Of a stretch of 34,957 nt of DNA, positions 1-7,284 are shown piece after piece (position 1 is the stretch's first letter; every line of letters begins with the position of its first letter). A program made the translations under genes and the position numbers. The stretch is from the NCBI GenBank assembly GCA_964517495.1, contig CAZFER010000066.1, positions 1 through 34,957 of the forward strand, read 5' to 3'. Source of the stretch: CAZFER01 sp964517495. GTDB taxonomy: Bacteria; Hinthialibacterota; Hinthialibacteria; Hinthialibacterales; Hinthialibacteraceae. The notes beneath the pieces were generated by a model. That model had not been told where the DNA came from and did not search any database. It was given only the letters and a program-made list of their open reading frames with translations.

Positions 1-118
1 CCCACCGAGCCGTTATACGTGGAAACGGCTCGGTGGGAGCCTCGCCCTCCCCTTAACTTAATGACATTGGGTCAACCCCTACATATTGTAAGGGCGAACT
101 TATGTGTTCGCCCTATAT
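1..118. repeat. Composite palindromic repeat, copy A (cut by window edge)
   Basis: Bases 1-37 form a perfect hairpin, CCCACCGAGCCGTT paired with AACGGCTCGGTGGG around a 9-base loop. The right arm continues as GAGCCTCGCCCTCCCC, whose partner must lie before base 1. Next comes TTAACTTAATGACATT (53-68), then a second hairpin, AGGGCGAAC-ttatgt-GTTCGCCCT (about 91-114). All three modules recur at 11082-11247, and the short hairpin recurs at 31861-31983. The central loop is inverted relative to the 11.1 kb copy. I see no coding capacity. It lies just downstream of the minus-strand gene at 202-1065 and could also stop its transcription. Confidence 0.85.
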
Positions 119-201
119 TGCGGTTTCAGTAAACACCAATGATGTGTGTTGAGACAATCTCTCTTTAATTTCAGTTAGTGATGTGGAGATTGAGACGGTG
201 A

Positions 202-1065
202 TTAGTAGCCGCCGAATCCGCCGCCACCGAAGCCGCCTCCACCACCGAAGCCGCCTCCGCCGAATCCGCCGCCTCCGCCGAAGCCGCCTCCACCACCGAA
301 GCCGCCTCCACCACCGAAGCCGCCACCAAAGCCACCACCGGTGATGCCACCAAATCCAGCACCACCTTGGCGTTCAAGACGACGTCGACGGTAATCTTCG
401 ATGCGCTGGATGCGTTCCTGGCGTTGTTGCTGATATATTTCCAGCTTGGCATATTTCATCTGTCTATTTAAGGTTCGCTTATATATTCGTTTCCAGATTT
501 TTTCATTGATGGAACGAGGTTTAATCCATCCCACATATTCGGCTAATGTGACGGTTTCTCCTCCTTGAACATCAAGGCCAAGTTCTTGAACAGGAATCTC
601 CGCGATAACACCGATATCGCCAAGGGCTTGACCCGCCATTTGCTGGCGAAGTTGGAATTCCATCATTTTTTCAATTTCTTCTTTGCTAAGGTACTCCGAA
701 CGAAATGTAGGAGATTGAGTTTGGCCGAAAATTTCACGCCATTCCTCTTCAAGTTCGTTGAGCCGATCGAGGATATTTTGGCAAAAATTGACCATTTTCT
801 GGTATTCCTGATTGGTGGAGGCTGCTTGTTTATATTGTTGCAGCGCTACTTGAAATTGCCTGTTCCTTAAAGCCTGAAAAGCCTGATTGGCTTGAGCCAA
901 AGTAGAATCGAATGAACTCGCTGTATTCGCCTCGCCTGTGTTTGGCTGGTTGGTTTCATTGGTGGGAGGTGGTAAAGTGTTTTCAGCGTTATTATCCACC
1001 TGGGCGATGGCTAATGGACAGCAGAAAATAACGGCTAGGATGAGAAGGATTGATCCTTTTTTCAT
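202..1065 (-). CDS. Secreted protein with Gly/Phe-rich C-terminal tail
   Basis: This is a 287-residue protein of unknown function. It begins with a clear signal peptide (Lys-Lys, hydrophobic stretch, LAIAQ cleavage region). A Pro/Asn/Thr-rich linker follows, then a helical segment (about residues 50-110) that resembles one or two TPR-like hairpins. The middle is charged and rich in Arg and Gln (about 190-235). The last roughly 50 residues are almost only Gly and Phe in GFGGGG units and end in GGY. The tail is encoded by an imperfect 18-21 bp tandem repeat (about 205-340). Such tails occur in surface-exposed and aggregation-prone proteins, but no function can be assigned. It stands alone on the minus strand. 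Confidence 0.8.
   Translation of the reverse strand: MKKGSILLILAVIFCCPLAIAQVDNNAENTLPPPTNETNQPNTGEANTASSFDSTLAQANQAFQALRNRQFQVALQQYKQAASTNQEYQKMVNFCQNILDRLNELEEEWREIFGQTQSPTFRSEYLSKEEIEKMMEFQLRQQMAGQALGDIGVIAEIPVQELGLDVQGGETVTLAEYVGWIKPRSINEKIWKRIYKRTLNRQMKYAKLEIYQQQRQERIQRIEDYRRRRLERQGGAGFGGITGGGFGGGFGGGGGFGGGGGFGGGGGFGGGGFGGGGGFGGGGFGGY
205..340. repeat. Short tandem repeat encoding GFGGGG units
   Basis: The plus strand shows repeated CCGAAGCCGCCTCCACCA-type units of about 18-21 bp with variants. They encode the Gly/Phe tail of the minus-strand gene. Units of this kind change copy number easily by slippage, so tail length may vary between strains. The opposite strand gives an Ala-rich open frame that is only a shadow of the repeat. 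Confidence 0.8.
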
Positions 1066-1238
1066 TTTATTCTTCTCCGTGAATGGAATTGTTTAATTAA
1101 CGTCCTAATATTCAATTATATTAAAATTGAATTTTAAACGTCAAGTATTTCCTGGAGGAAGTTATATTCCTCTCAACAACTTTCTATTCATATTTTATTA
1201 TAACATCTTGATATTCTTAAATTAAGGGTTTTTAAGTA

Positions 1239-2840
1239 ATGGAACATAAAAAGCAATTTATCGAACAAATTCTGGATACTTTAAAAGATCCCACCTCATT
1301 TCATCTCTACAGTTCTCATTATGGCTATGATTATGAAAAAATAAAAGAGCGATTAGGTTTAATCGAAAAGGTGGTAAAAGAATTCAAATCACTTTATCCC
1401 ACTGTTTCTGATCTTTATTTGTTAAGAGTCCCTGCTCGAATTAATCTTATGGGAGTTCATATCGATCATCGTGGAGGGTGGTGTAATTACATTCCCGTCG
1501 CGCGTGAGATGGTGTTTTGTTTTTCGGAAAATGAGGATGATGTTATTACTGCCCATAATATTGATTCGGAATTTGAAAATATCACCTTCTCAATTGAAAA
1601 CGATTTTCCTGAAAGTGACCGAGGCAATTGGATTCATTACATCGAACAGGTCGAGGTGACTCGGGGCGAGTGGGGGAATTATCTTAAAGCCGGGGCTTTC
1701 AAACTTCAGGATTTCTTTTTGGATAGGAAATTCAAAGGCTTAAAAATGGTGGTGGGTGGAGATATTCCAACTCGGTCGGGATTATCTTCCTCCTCCAGTT
1801 TGGTTGTGGGTACTGTGATGGCTTTATGTGCAGTGAATGGCCTTGAGTTGGAGCGCACTGGATTGGTTGAACTATGCGGAGAGGGGGAATGGTATGTTGG
1901 GACTCGAGGGGGAGCTGGCGACCATTCCGCGATGCTTTTGGGCCAACGAGGGATGATTACTCATACCGGCTTCAAACCATTAACCTATGACTACTGCCCT
2001 TTCCCAGAAAACTATGATGTTGTTATTGCCCAAAGCGGAATTGAAGCGGCCAAAGCGTCTGGAGCACGGGAAATATTCAATTCACGCATTGCCGCTTATG
2101 AAGCGGGCTTTTGTTTGTTTAAACATTTAAATCCACAATGGGAGCAACATCTTCATTTCATTCGAGATATATCACCAGATACCATACCGGCAGGATGGGA
2201 TGAAATCTATAAAGCCATAACAAAAATACCTGTTCAAATTAGTTTGAAGGATTTATCGATTCAATACCCAGATTTAGAGGAACCCCTCGCGCGAATTCGA
2301 TCGCATTTTGGTGTCAAGGGTGAAGACTTGCCACTTCGCGAAGTATTGCTTTTTGGAGTGGCGGAATGTGATCGTTCCAAACGCTTTGCCCGTTTCTTAG
2401 AACAAGGTGATGTGGAACGGGCAGGTGCATTGATGTTTATCTCTCATGATGGCGATAGGATAAATACATGGCATGGAGATAAAGCAGAACCTTATCAAAG
2501 TCCATTCGATGATGCTTATTTTGATGAATTAATAAGACAACTTGAAATGAATTCCAACAATGATGAATTATCAGGAGCGTTTCAACCGGGTGGGTATCGA
2601 TGCAGCGTTGCTGAATTGGATCGGATGGTGGATGTTTGCCGCTCAATGAAAGGGGTGGTTGGTGCTGGATTGACAGGAGCGGGTTTAGGTGGATCGATAT
2701 TGATTCTAGTCAAAAAGCCTCATGGAGAAACTGTGGTTAATGAGATGAAAAAGTTGATTGAGCAATGGTCGGATAAAAATCCGTTGGTTGAAATTTGTCA
2801 TCCGGTTTCGGGGGCCGATTTTATTGATTGTTATTCATGA
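1239..2840 (+). CDS. Galactokinase-like GHMP kinase
   Basis: This 533-residue cytoplasmic protein of the GHMP kinase superfamily probably phosphorylates the anomeric carbon of a sugar using ATP. Visible motifs are motif 1, PARINLMGVHIDHRGG (about 65-80), the phosphate-binding loop GLSSSSS (181-187), GGAGDHS with the presumed catalytic Asp (about 224-230), and the C-terminal glycine motif GAGLTGAGLGGS (about 475-486). It is longer than typical galactokinase (about 380-400), with an extra N-terminal helix of about 60 residues and a mid-protein insertion. The galactokinase GEH triplet reads GVH here, so the substrate may not be galactose. No sugar-pathway neighbour lies beside it. The family call is firm; the substrate is open. 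Confidence 0.8.
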   Translation: MEHKKQFIEQILDTLKDPTSFHLYSSHYGYDYEKIKERLGLIEKVVKEFKSLYPTVSDLYLLRVPARINLMGVHIDHRGGWCNYIPVAREMVFCFSENEDDVITAHNIDSEFENITFSIENDFPESDRGNWIHYIEQVEVTRGEWGNYLKAGAFKLQDFFLDRKFKGLKMVVGGDIPTRSGLSSSSSLVVGTVMALCAVNGLELERTGLVELCGEGEWYVGTRGGAGDHSAMLLGQRGMITHTGFKPLTYDYCPFPENYDVVIAQSGIEAAKASGAREIFNSRIAAYEAGFCLFKHLNPQWEQHLHFIRDISPDTIPAGWDEIYKAITKIPVQISLKDLSIQYPDLEEPLARIRSHFGVKGEDLPLREVLLFGVAECDRSKRFARFLEQGDVERAGALMFISHDGDRINTWHGDKAEPYQSPFDDAYFDELIRQLEMNSNNDELSGAFQPGGYRCSVAELDRMVDVCRSMKGVVGAGLTGAGLGGSILILVKKPHGETVVNEMKKLIEQWSDKNPLVEICHPVSGADFIDCYS

Positions 2841-2926
2841 TTTGCTTTATTGAGTGATATTTGCTTGCAATATCGAATGAAATTGTTTAATATACATTCG
2901 AATGTTTCCGATTGAGGAGTTAAACA

Positions 2927-3511
2927 ATGGGGCGTGGATTTACTTTGATTGAACTGTTGATCGTGGTGGCGATTATAGGGATATTGGCGGCTATTGCCGT
3001 GCCAAACTTCATAAATGCTCAGACCAGGGCAAAGATTGCGCGGGTGCAAGGGGATTTTAAATCGTATGGGACGGCGATCGAAGTGTATATTCTCGATTGG
3101 GGGGCTGCACCGTGGGATAAACCCTCTCCGGCAGGGGATCATGGCTGGGCGTCGAGTTTATCCCGATTGACAACGCCGGTGGCGCATATGTCGAGCGTGT
3201 TGCCGGATGTATTTCAAGCGGAGGATGTGAAGCCGAATTTATCGGCCTCCCATTTTGCTGATTTTAAAAAAGGGGGCCAATTATCCTATGACTATACAAC
3301 TATTTATTTTAACGGAGGGGTGAATAATCCTAGCCAAATTTGGAGTTACTTGTTTGGGAAATCATTGTGGCGGTTGGCCAGTGCCGGTCCCGACAAGGCA
3401 CTGACCAACGTATCCGGCCGTGAATGGTTGGCACCACCCTATCATGCATCCAATGGGTTGGTTTCACCGGGTGATATCACCTATTCGCAGCAGAGCTTTT
3501 TAAATAAATAA
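2927..3511 (+). CDS. Type II secretion/type IV pilin-like protein (pseudopilin)
   Basis: The protein has 194 residues and starts with a textbook prepilin leader: a short MGRG, then FTLIELLIVVAIIGILAAIA. Prepilin peptidase would cut between Gly4 and Phe5 and methylate the Phe; Glu9 is the conserved +5 glutamate. The rest is a GspG-like globular domain with few cysteines. Its TPVAHMSSVLPDVFQ segment belongs to a pseudopilin type I associate with uncultured candidate phyla. A GAGGAG ribosome site lies about 7 bases before the ATG. It is a single gene, not inside a gsp operon; the motor genes at 27-32 kb might serve it. It converges with the next gene, leaving only 5 bases between the stops. Confidence 0.88.
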   Translation: MGRGFTLIELLIVVAIIGILAAIAVPNFINAQTRAKIARVQGDFKSYGTAIEVYILDWGAAPWDKPSPAGDHGWASSLSRLTTPVAHMSSVLPDVFQAEDVKPNLSASHFADFKKGGQLSYDYTTIYFNGGVNNPSQIWSYLFGKSLWRLASAGPDKALTNVSGREWLAPPYHASNGLVSPGDITYSQQSFLNK

Positions 3512-3516
3512 GAATC

Positions 3517-4227
3517 CTATTCTTTCTTTTCCGGGGCTTTTTCGGGCTTGGCCCAGATGTGAATATCGTCGACTAATCCGGTGTCGTCGAATGAGCCAAT
3601 GCCGATGCGTCCCACACGGAAGGTTTTATCTTTGGCTTCCAGAATCGGCTTTTCCATATTATCGAAATAAACTTTAATGGTTCCAGATTCGGTATCTCGT
3701 ACAACCTTGATGTGATGCCAGGTGTCGTCTTTCCACTCCGTGCCATTGTTGCGTTTATGGGCGATTGATTTTCGTGGTTCGTCTTTGACGATGAAAATGG
3801 AATTGGCGTTAGGATCCGTATTGGGGGCGGGAGCGATGTGGGTGTAATAAAAGTGAGAAGGATCCTGCCAACCAAAGAAAATGCACATATCCCGGTGGCC
3901 ATATTGGCGGCTGGTGGATTTCATTTTGGCTTCAAAAATAAAATCGGATACCCAGAGATCTTTGACCAGAGACATATTATGGGGGGAGCGAACAGGGGGA
4001 TCGTAATCACTTTGTTTAAAAAGTGAATAGATTTTATTTTCACCCTCGGTTTCAATTTTCCACGCGTCTTTGTCTGTGGGGTCCCATTTTTCGAGATCAT
4101 GATTGAAACGATCCAAAAAGAGCAGGGGTAATCCCTCTTTGGTTTTGGGAACCTTGGCATTCTCCGAGGCATAGACCAAACCGGTTGCGATCATGAGTGA
4201 AAGAATAATTAAACTGAATCGTTGCAT
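3517..4227 (-). CDS. Secreted concanavalin-fold (DUF1080-like) protein
   Basis: This 236-residue protein has a signal peptide (MQRFSLIILSLMIATGLVYA) followed by a single jelly-roll domain. Features typical of the DUF1080/LamG-like group are DRFNHDLEKW near the start, WHHIKVVRD in the middle, then FDNMEKPILEA and GRIGIGSFDDTG near the end. Members of this group bind or cleave glycans and are abundant in polysaccharide-degrading bacteria. No catalytic residues can be singled out, so a binding role is equally likely. GGAGGAT sits 8 bases before the ATG. It is a single gene. Its acidic C-terminal Lys/Glu tail is probably disordered. Confidence 0.75.
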   Translation of the reverse strand: MQRFSLIILSLMIATGLVYASENAKVPKTKEGLPLLFLDRFNHDLEKWDPTDKDAWKIETEGENKIYSLFKQSDYDPPVRSPHNMSLVKDLWVSDFIFEAKMKSTSRQYGHRDMCIFFGWQDPSHFYYTHIAPAPNTDPNANSIFIVKDEPRKSIAHKRNNGTEWKDDTWHHIKVVRDTESGTIKVYFDNMEKPILEAKDKTFRVGRIGIGSFDDTGLVDDIHIWAKPEKAPEKKE

Positions 4228-4347
4228 AAGTTTATCCTCCGAATAAATTTAATGTCACTTAGTATATCATGAAAAACTATATGAAATGAAAGGGGGATGC
4301 CTTTTTAGTTGGTTCCAAGGCGAAGATTGGATGAAATATCCTATAGT

Positions 4348-4585
4348 TTAAAGTCCTTGTTTTTGCATTTCATCGAGAAAATTACGGGGGGGCAATATTC
4401 GAATTCCCTGGTATTCTTTTAGGTCTAGCAAATGATGATCACCGCTAATGATAAAATGTGCTTGGCCTTCAACAGCCCAGACGAGCACTTTGTTACCGTC
4501 GTAATTTCAGGATTTGGGTAGGAACGCTTTTTTGCCGAAGCAGAGCACTCACATGCACATTCGTGTCCAGCACGATGCGAATCAT
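4348..4585 (-). pseudogene. PIN-domain toxin remnant (internally deleted and frameshifted)
   Basis: Reading leftwards from ATG at 4585, the frame gives MIRIVLDTNVHVSALLRQKS and ten more residues, then TAA at 4495-4493. This is the first strand of a VapC-like PIN toxin with its first catalytic Asp (LDTNV). After one frame change the sequence continues as DGNKVLVWAVEGQAHFIISG, DHHLLDLKEYQGIRILPPRNF and ends at 4348, which is the family's C-terminal part with the conserved SGDHHLL. About 60-70 central residues, including catalytic acids, are missing. The start overlaps the upstream antitoxin stop as ATGA. Small nuclease toxins of this type normally have about 135-145 residues. Confidence 0.85.
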
Positions 4586-4839
4586 AATTGCCTGCCGGTT
4601 GTTTCACGCAGGGCTTCGGCAATTGCCTGTTCAGCTTCTTCTTCTGAAATGTTTTTCTTCCCGGTTTCCCCCCAAATTTCATCATAGATGGAGAATACAT
4701 CATCCCCCTCTGCCGATGTGATTTGAAACCGCAACTTGGCGTTGGTTTCTATGACCACTGTTTCGGATTCGTTTTCAATTTGTCTAAAGAACGATTGAAC
4801 GGATTCATCCAGCTGTTCAAATGATAGTCGTTTTACCAT
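4582..4839 (-). CDS. Putative antitoxin of the broken PIN toxin
   Basis: This is an 85-residue acidic protein starting MVKRLSFEQLDESVQSFF. I chose ATG at 4839, preceded by AAGAAG, over an in-frame TTG at 4890 that has no ribosome site. The stop overlaps the PIN toxin ATG (ATGA at 4585-4582), the usual antitoxin-first coupling. Residues 1-45 look like a short swapped-hairpin operator-binding module and the Glu-rich C-terminus like a toxin-binding tail, but I do not recognise a named family. The role rests on gene context. The frame is intact although its toxin partner is ruined. Confidence 0.6.
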   Translation of the reverse strand: MVKRLSFEQLDESVQSFFRQIENESETVVIETNAKLRFQITSAEGDDVFSIYDEIWGETGKKNISEEEAEQAIAEALRETTGRQL

Positions 4840-4914
4840 GATCTTCTTATCTACATTTTCTCTCCTCAATTCTATTACCGGCTCAATCAAACAAACAGGG
4901 AAATAAAATCATTG

Positions 4915-4950
4915 TTGATAATAATTACAATGTATTTATAATGTAATTAT
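4915..4950 (+). promoter_or_regulatory. brnT promoter with overlapping 9-bp inverted-repeat operator
   Basis: TTGATA (4915-4920) and TATAAT (4937-4942) form a near-consensus sigma-70 promoter with a 16-bp spacer. A perfect inverted repeat, ATAATTACA (4921-4929) and TGTAATTAT (4942-4950), brackets the -10 box. Its right arm runs into the brnT start codon (4949). Transcription would start about 6-7 bases after the -10 box, at or next to the ATG, so the mRNA may be leaderless. BrnA-type antitoxins repress their own operon, which makes this the expected binding site. Confidence 0.7.
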
Positions 4951-5241
4951 GAACCATCTAATCTTCGAGTGGGATACTAAAAAGGATGCTTCAAATCAGT
5001 ACAAACACGGGGTATCTTTTGAAGAGGCAAAAACCGTCTTTACGGATGAATACGCACGTTTGATTGCCGACCCGGATCACTCTGAGGATGAAGATCGATT
5101 CATACTACTTGGTACAAGTATTCATTCTGTCTATTAGTTGTTTGTCATTGCCTCAGAGAAGGCGAAGTAATTCGGCTCATTTCAGCACGTAAAGCCAATA
5201 GGCGAGAGCGAAAGATATATGAAGGGTACAGAAATGCGTGA
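4949..5241 (+). pseudogene. brnT: BrnT-family toxin, frameshifted
   Basis: The opening frame reads MNHLIFEWDTKKDASNQYKH, then GVSFEEAKTVF, DPDHSEDEDRFILLGTSIHS and VY, with a stop at 5135-5137 after 62 residues. This is a canonical BrnT start. In another frame the sequence continues LLVVCHCLREGEVIRLISAR then KANRRERKIYEGYRNA, the family's C-terminal part with the catalytic ISARKA(T/N)RRER stretch, and stops at 5241. Restoring one base near 5130 would join both halves into a normal protein of about 96 residues. It is either a recent inactivating mutation or a single-base assembly error. BrnT is a RelE-fold ribonuclease. Confidence 0.87.
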
Positions 5242-5443
5242 TCACTACGATTTTACAAAGTCGGTTAAAAATCCGTACACCAAAAAACTGAAGAAACAAG
5301 TAACCATTAGACTTGATGAAGACACGATTGAGTACTTTAAAAAACTTGCGGATGAAAAGGACATACCATATCAGAGCTTGATTAACCTCTATCTAAGAGA
5401 TTGTGCCCAGTCTCAAAAAGATATAAAAATTGAGTGGCAATAG
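5234..5443 (+). CDS. brnA: BrnA-type (CopG/RHH) antitoxin
   Basis: A 69-residue ribbon-helix-helix antitoxin, starting at ATG 5234 behind GAAGGG and overlapping the end of the brnT coding sequence by 8 bases. An in-frame ATG at 5219 is less likely because it lacks such a site. The N-terminus (RDHYDFTKSVKNPYTKKLKK) matches the toxin-binding, poorly ordered arm of the family. QVTIRLDEDTIEYFKKLADE is the DNA-binding beta strand and first helix, and PYQSLINLYLRDCA is the second helix. It would neutralise BrnT and repress the promoter at 4915-4950. It is intact although the toxin frame is broken. Confidence 0.85.
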   Translation: MRDHYDFTKSVKNPYTKKLKKQVTIRLDEDTIEYFKKLADEKDIPYQSLINLYLRDCAQSQKDIKIEWQ

Positions 5444-5503
5444 GAATGGTTAACAACCAGAGGAAGGGTGTAATGATAAGAAAAACGAATACCAGGTTAT
5501 TTC

Positions 5504-6298
5504 ATGACCGAACATGTTGACTATACAGATTCATTTATTGCAGAAACCTATGATTATGTGGTTCCCTATCGTAACCGTAATGATCTCCAGTTTTATTTAG
5601 ATATAGCGCGCCGCTTTCAAGGGCCGATCCTTGAATTGGGGTGCGGAACCGGACGGATATTGCTTCCTACCGCCCGTGAATCATTTCCCATAACAGGGCT
5701 GGATCATTCCAATGCCATGTTGTCCATTTGTGAAGAAAAACTCATGCAGGAACCGGAAGATGTTCGGAAGAATGTAAATTTCGTCAAGGGTGATTTGAGG
5801 GAATTTCAAATTAACCAGCAGTTTAATCTTGTCACTATCCCCTTTCGAACATTCCATCATTTGTTTTCAACAGAAGATCAATTGGCGTGTTTGGAATGCA
5901 TTCATCGCCACCTTGAACCGGAGGGCGGGCTTATTCTGGATTTGTTTAATCCCTATCTACCCTATCTCTATGACAAGCGGTTTCGTTCCATACAGGAAAA
6001 AGAACCACCGTTCAGTATGCCGGATGGCCGGCATATTGTACGCAGCAGCCGGTTGTTGAATTGTGACCTGTTTGAACAAATATTGGATATGGTGTTTGTT
6101 TACACGATTACCCATCCCGATCAGTCTGAGGATGAAAAACAGCACCGGTTTTCCATGCGCTACTTTTTCCGATATGAAGTGGAACATATGTTGGGGCGAT
6201 GTGGTTTCAACGTTTATGAACTATACTCCGAATACGATATGTCACCCTTTGGAGCCAAGTATCCAGGGGAGATGATCTTTGTCGCGAAGAAAGTTTAG
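5504..6298 (+). CDS. Class I SAM-dependent methyltransferase
   Basis: This 264-residue cytosolic protein has a Rossmann methyltransferase fold. Motif I is LELGCGTGRI (about residues 45-54), the acidic loop that contacts the SAM ribose is GLDHSN (about 66-71), motif II is KGDLREF, and a conserved FRTFHHL follows. The C-terminal third carries the substrate-side strands. The acceptor cannot be deduced; relatives methylate small molecules or other targets. It starts 60 bases after the brnA stop, and its last bases overlap the stop of the convergent tsaD gene (6295-6298). Confidence 0.8.
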   Translation: MTEHVDYTDSFIAETYDYVVPYRNRNDLQFYLDIARRFQGPILELGCGTGRILLPTARESFPITGLDHSNAMLSICEEKLMQEPEDVRKNVNFVKGDLREFQINQQFNLVTIPFRTFHHLFSTEDQLACLECIHRHLEPEGGLILDLFNPYLPYLYDKRFRSIQEKEPPFSMPDGRHIVRSSRLLNCDLFEQILDMVFVYTITHPDQSEDEKQHRFSMRYFFRYEVEHMLGRCGFNVYELYSEYDMSPFGAKYPGEMIFVAKKV

Positions 6299-7284
6299 GG
6301 ATGCGCATTGAGGGATAAATCATCAATATGTCCCCGCTTAAAAGCATGATAGGCCAGTCCAGCCACCATGGCGCCGTTATCCATGGAAAATTGTTTATCC
6401 GGTAAGTACAGGTTGATCCCTTTGTTCTCTGCCCGTTTACTTAGTTCATTTCGAAGGGGTTGATTGGCAGATACCCCGCCCACCAGGGAGATATGTTTGA
6501 ACCCCCCTTCTTCTGCCGCGCGAATGGTTTTGGATACTAATACGTCGATCACGGCTTCTTGAAACGAGGCGCTGATTTGGGTGATTTCATCCTGTTCGGG
6601 AGAATGAGCGCGGATGTGGTTGATGACAGCCGTTTTCAAACCACTGAATGAGAAATCCAGCCCATCATTCAGCATAGGGCGTGGAAAAGGGATTAATTCT
6701 CCCGAGTAATTATCCGCTCGTTTTTGAATCGCAGGTCCACCAGGGAAACCCAAACCTAGCACTTTGGCCACCTTATCGAAGGCTTCTCCGGCAGCATCAT
6801 CTTTGGTTTTACCTATGAGCGTCAGTTGGTTCCAATCTTCAACGCGATACAGGGCCGTATGGCCTCCGGATACCAGAAGGGAGAGGTGTGGAAAAGGAGG
6901 GTGTTGGCTGGATTCACGATTGAGAACGGTGGTATAAACATGGGCTTGCAGATGATGGATTCCAATAAGTGGTTTCTGCAGTGCAAAGGCGATTGATTTT
7001 GCGAAAGATATTCCCGAAAGCAAGCAGCCCGCCAATCCAGGGCCATAGGTTACTGCAATTGCACTGAGATCGTGCAAGGTCAATGAAGCGTTTTTTAATG
7101 CCTGATCCAACAAAGGGAGTAGGCATTTAACATGAGCACGGGCCGCAATTTCAGGCACCACTCCCCCGTAAGGTTTGTGGATTTCTATCTGAGAAGATAC
7201 CAGGTTGGTAACGACGTCGATCCCATCCCGAATTATGGCGATACCGGTATCATCGCATGAAGTTTCAATTCCCAGGATCTGCAA
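6295..7284 (-). CDS. tsaD: tRNA N6-adenosine threonylcarbamoyltransferase
   Basis: TsaD transfers the threonylcarbamoyl group to A37 of ANN-decoding tRNAs, together with TsaB and TsaE, neither of which is encoded here. The 329-residue length is normal. Visible are the ASKHA phosphate loop LGIETSCDDTGIA (4-16), the metal-binding HHLQAH (His111 and His115), LLVSGGHTALYRV, DFSFSGLKTAV and GGVSANQPLR. The start is TTG at 7284, supported by AAGGAC about 8 bases upstream and by alignment of the conserved ILGIETSCD; it lies inside the last codons of the upstream protease gene, so translation is coupled. It is the last gene of the ftsX-envC-ctp-tsaD run. Confidence 0.95.
   Translation of the reverse strand: MQILGIETSCDDTGIAIIRDGIDVVTNLVSSQIEIHKPYGGVVPEIAARAHVKCLLPLLDQALKNASLTLHDLSAIAVTYGPGLAGCLLSGISFAKSIAFALQKPLIGIHHLQAHVYTTVLNRESSQHPPFPHLSLLVSGGHTALYRVEDWNQLTLIGKTKDDAAGEAFDKVAKVLGLGFPGGPAIQKRADNYSGELIPFPRPMLNDGLDFSFSGLKTAVINHIRAHSPEQDEITQISASFQEAVIDVLVSKTIRAAEEGGFKHISLVGGVSANQPLRNELSKRAENKGINLYLPDKQFSMDNGAMVAGLAYHAFKRGHIDDLSLNAHP

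Noticed and set aside
171..452. Ala/Val/Ser-rich open frame on the minus strand
   Set aside because: It is another frame across the GFGGGG repeat of the real gene at 202-1065; its composition follows from the repeat.
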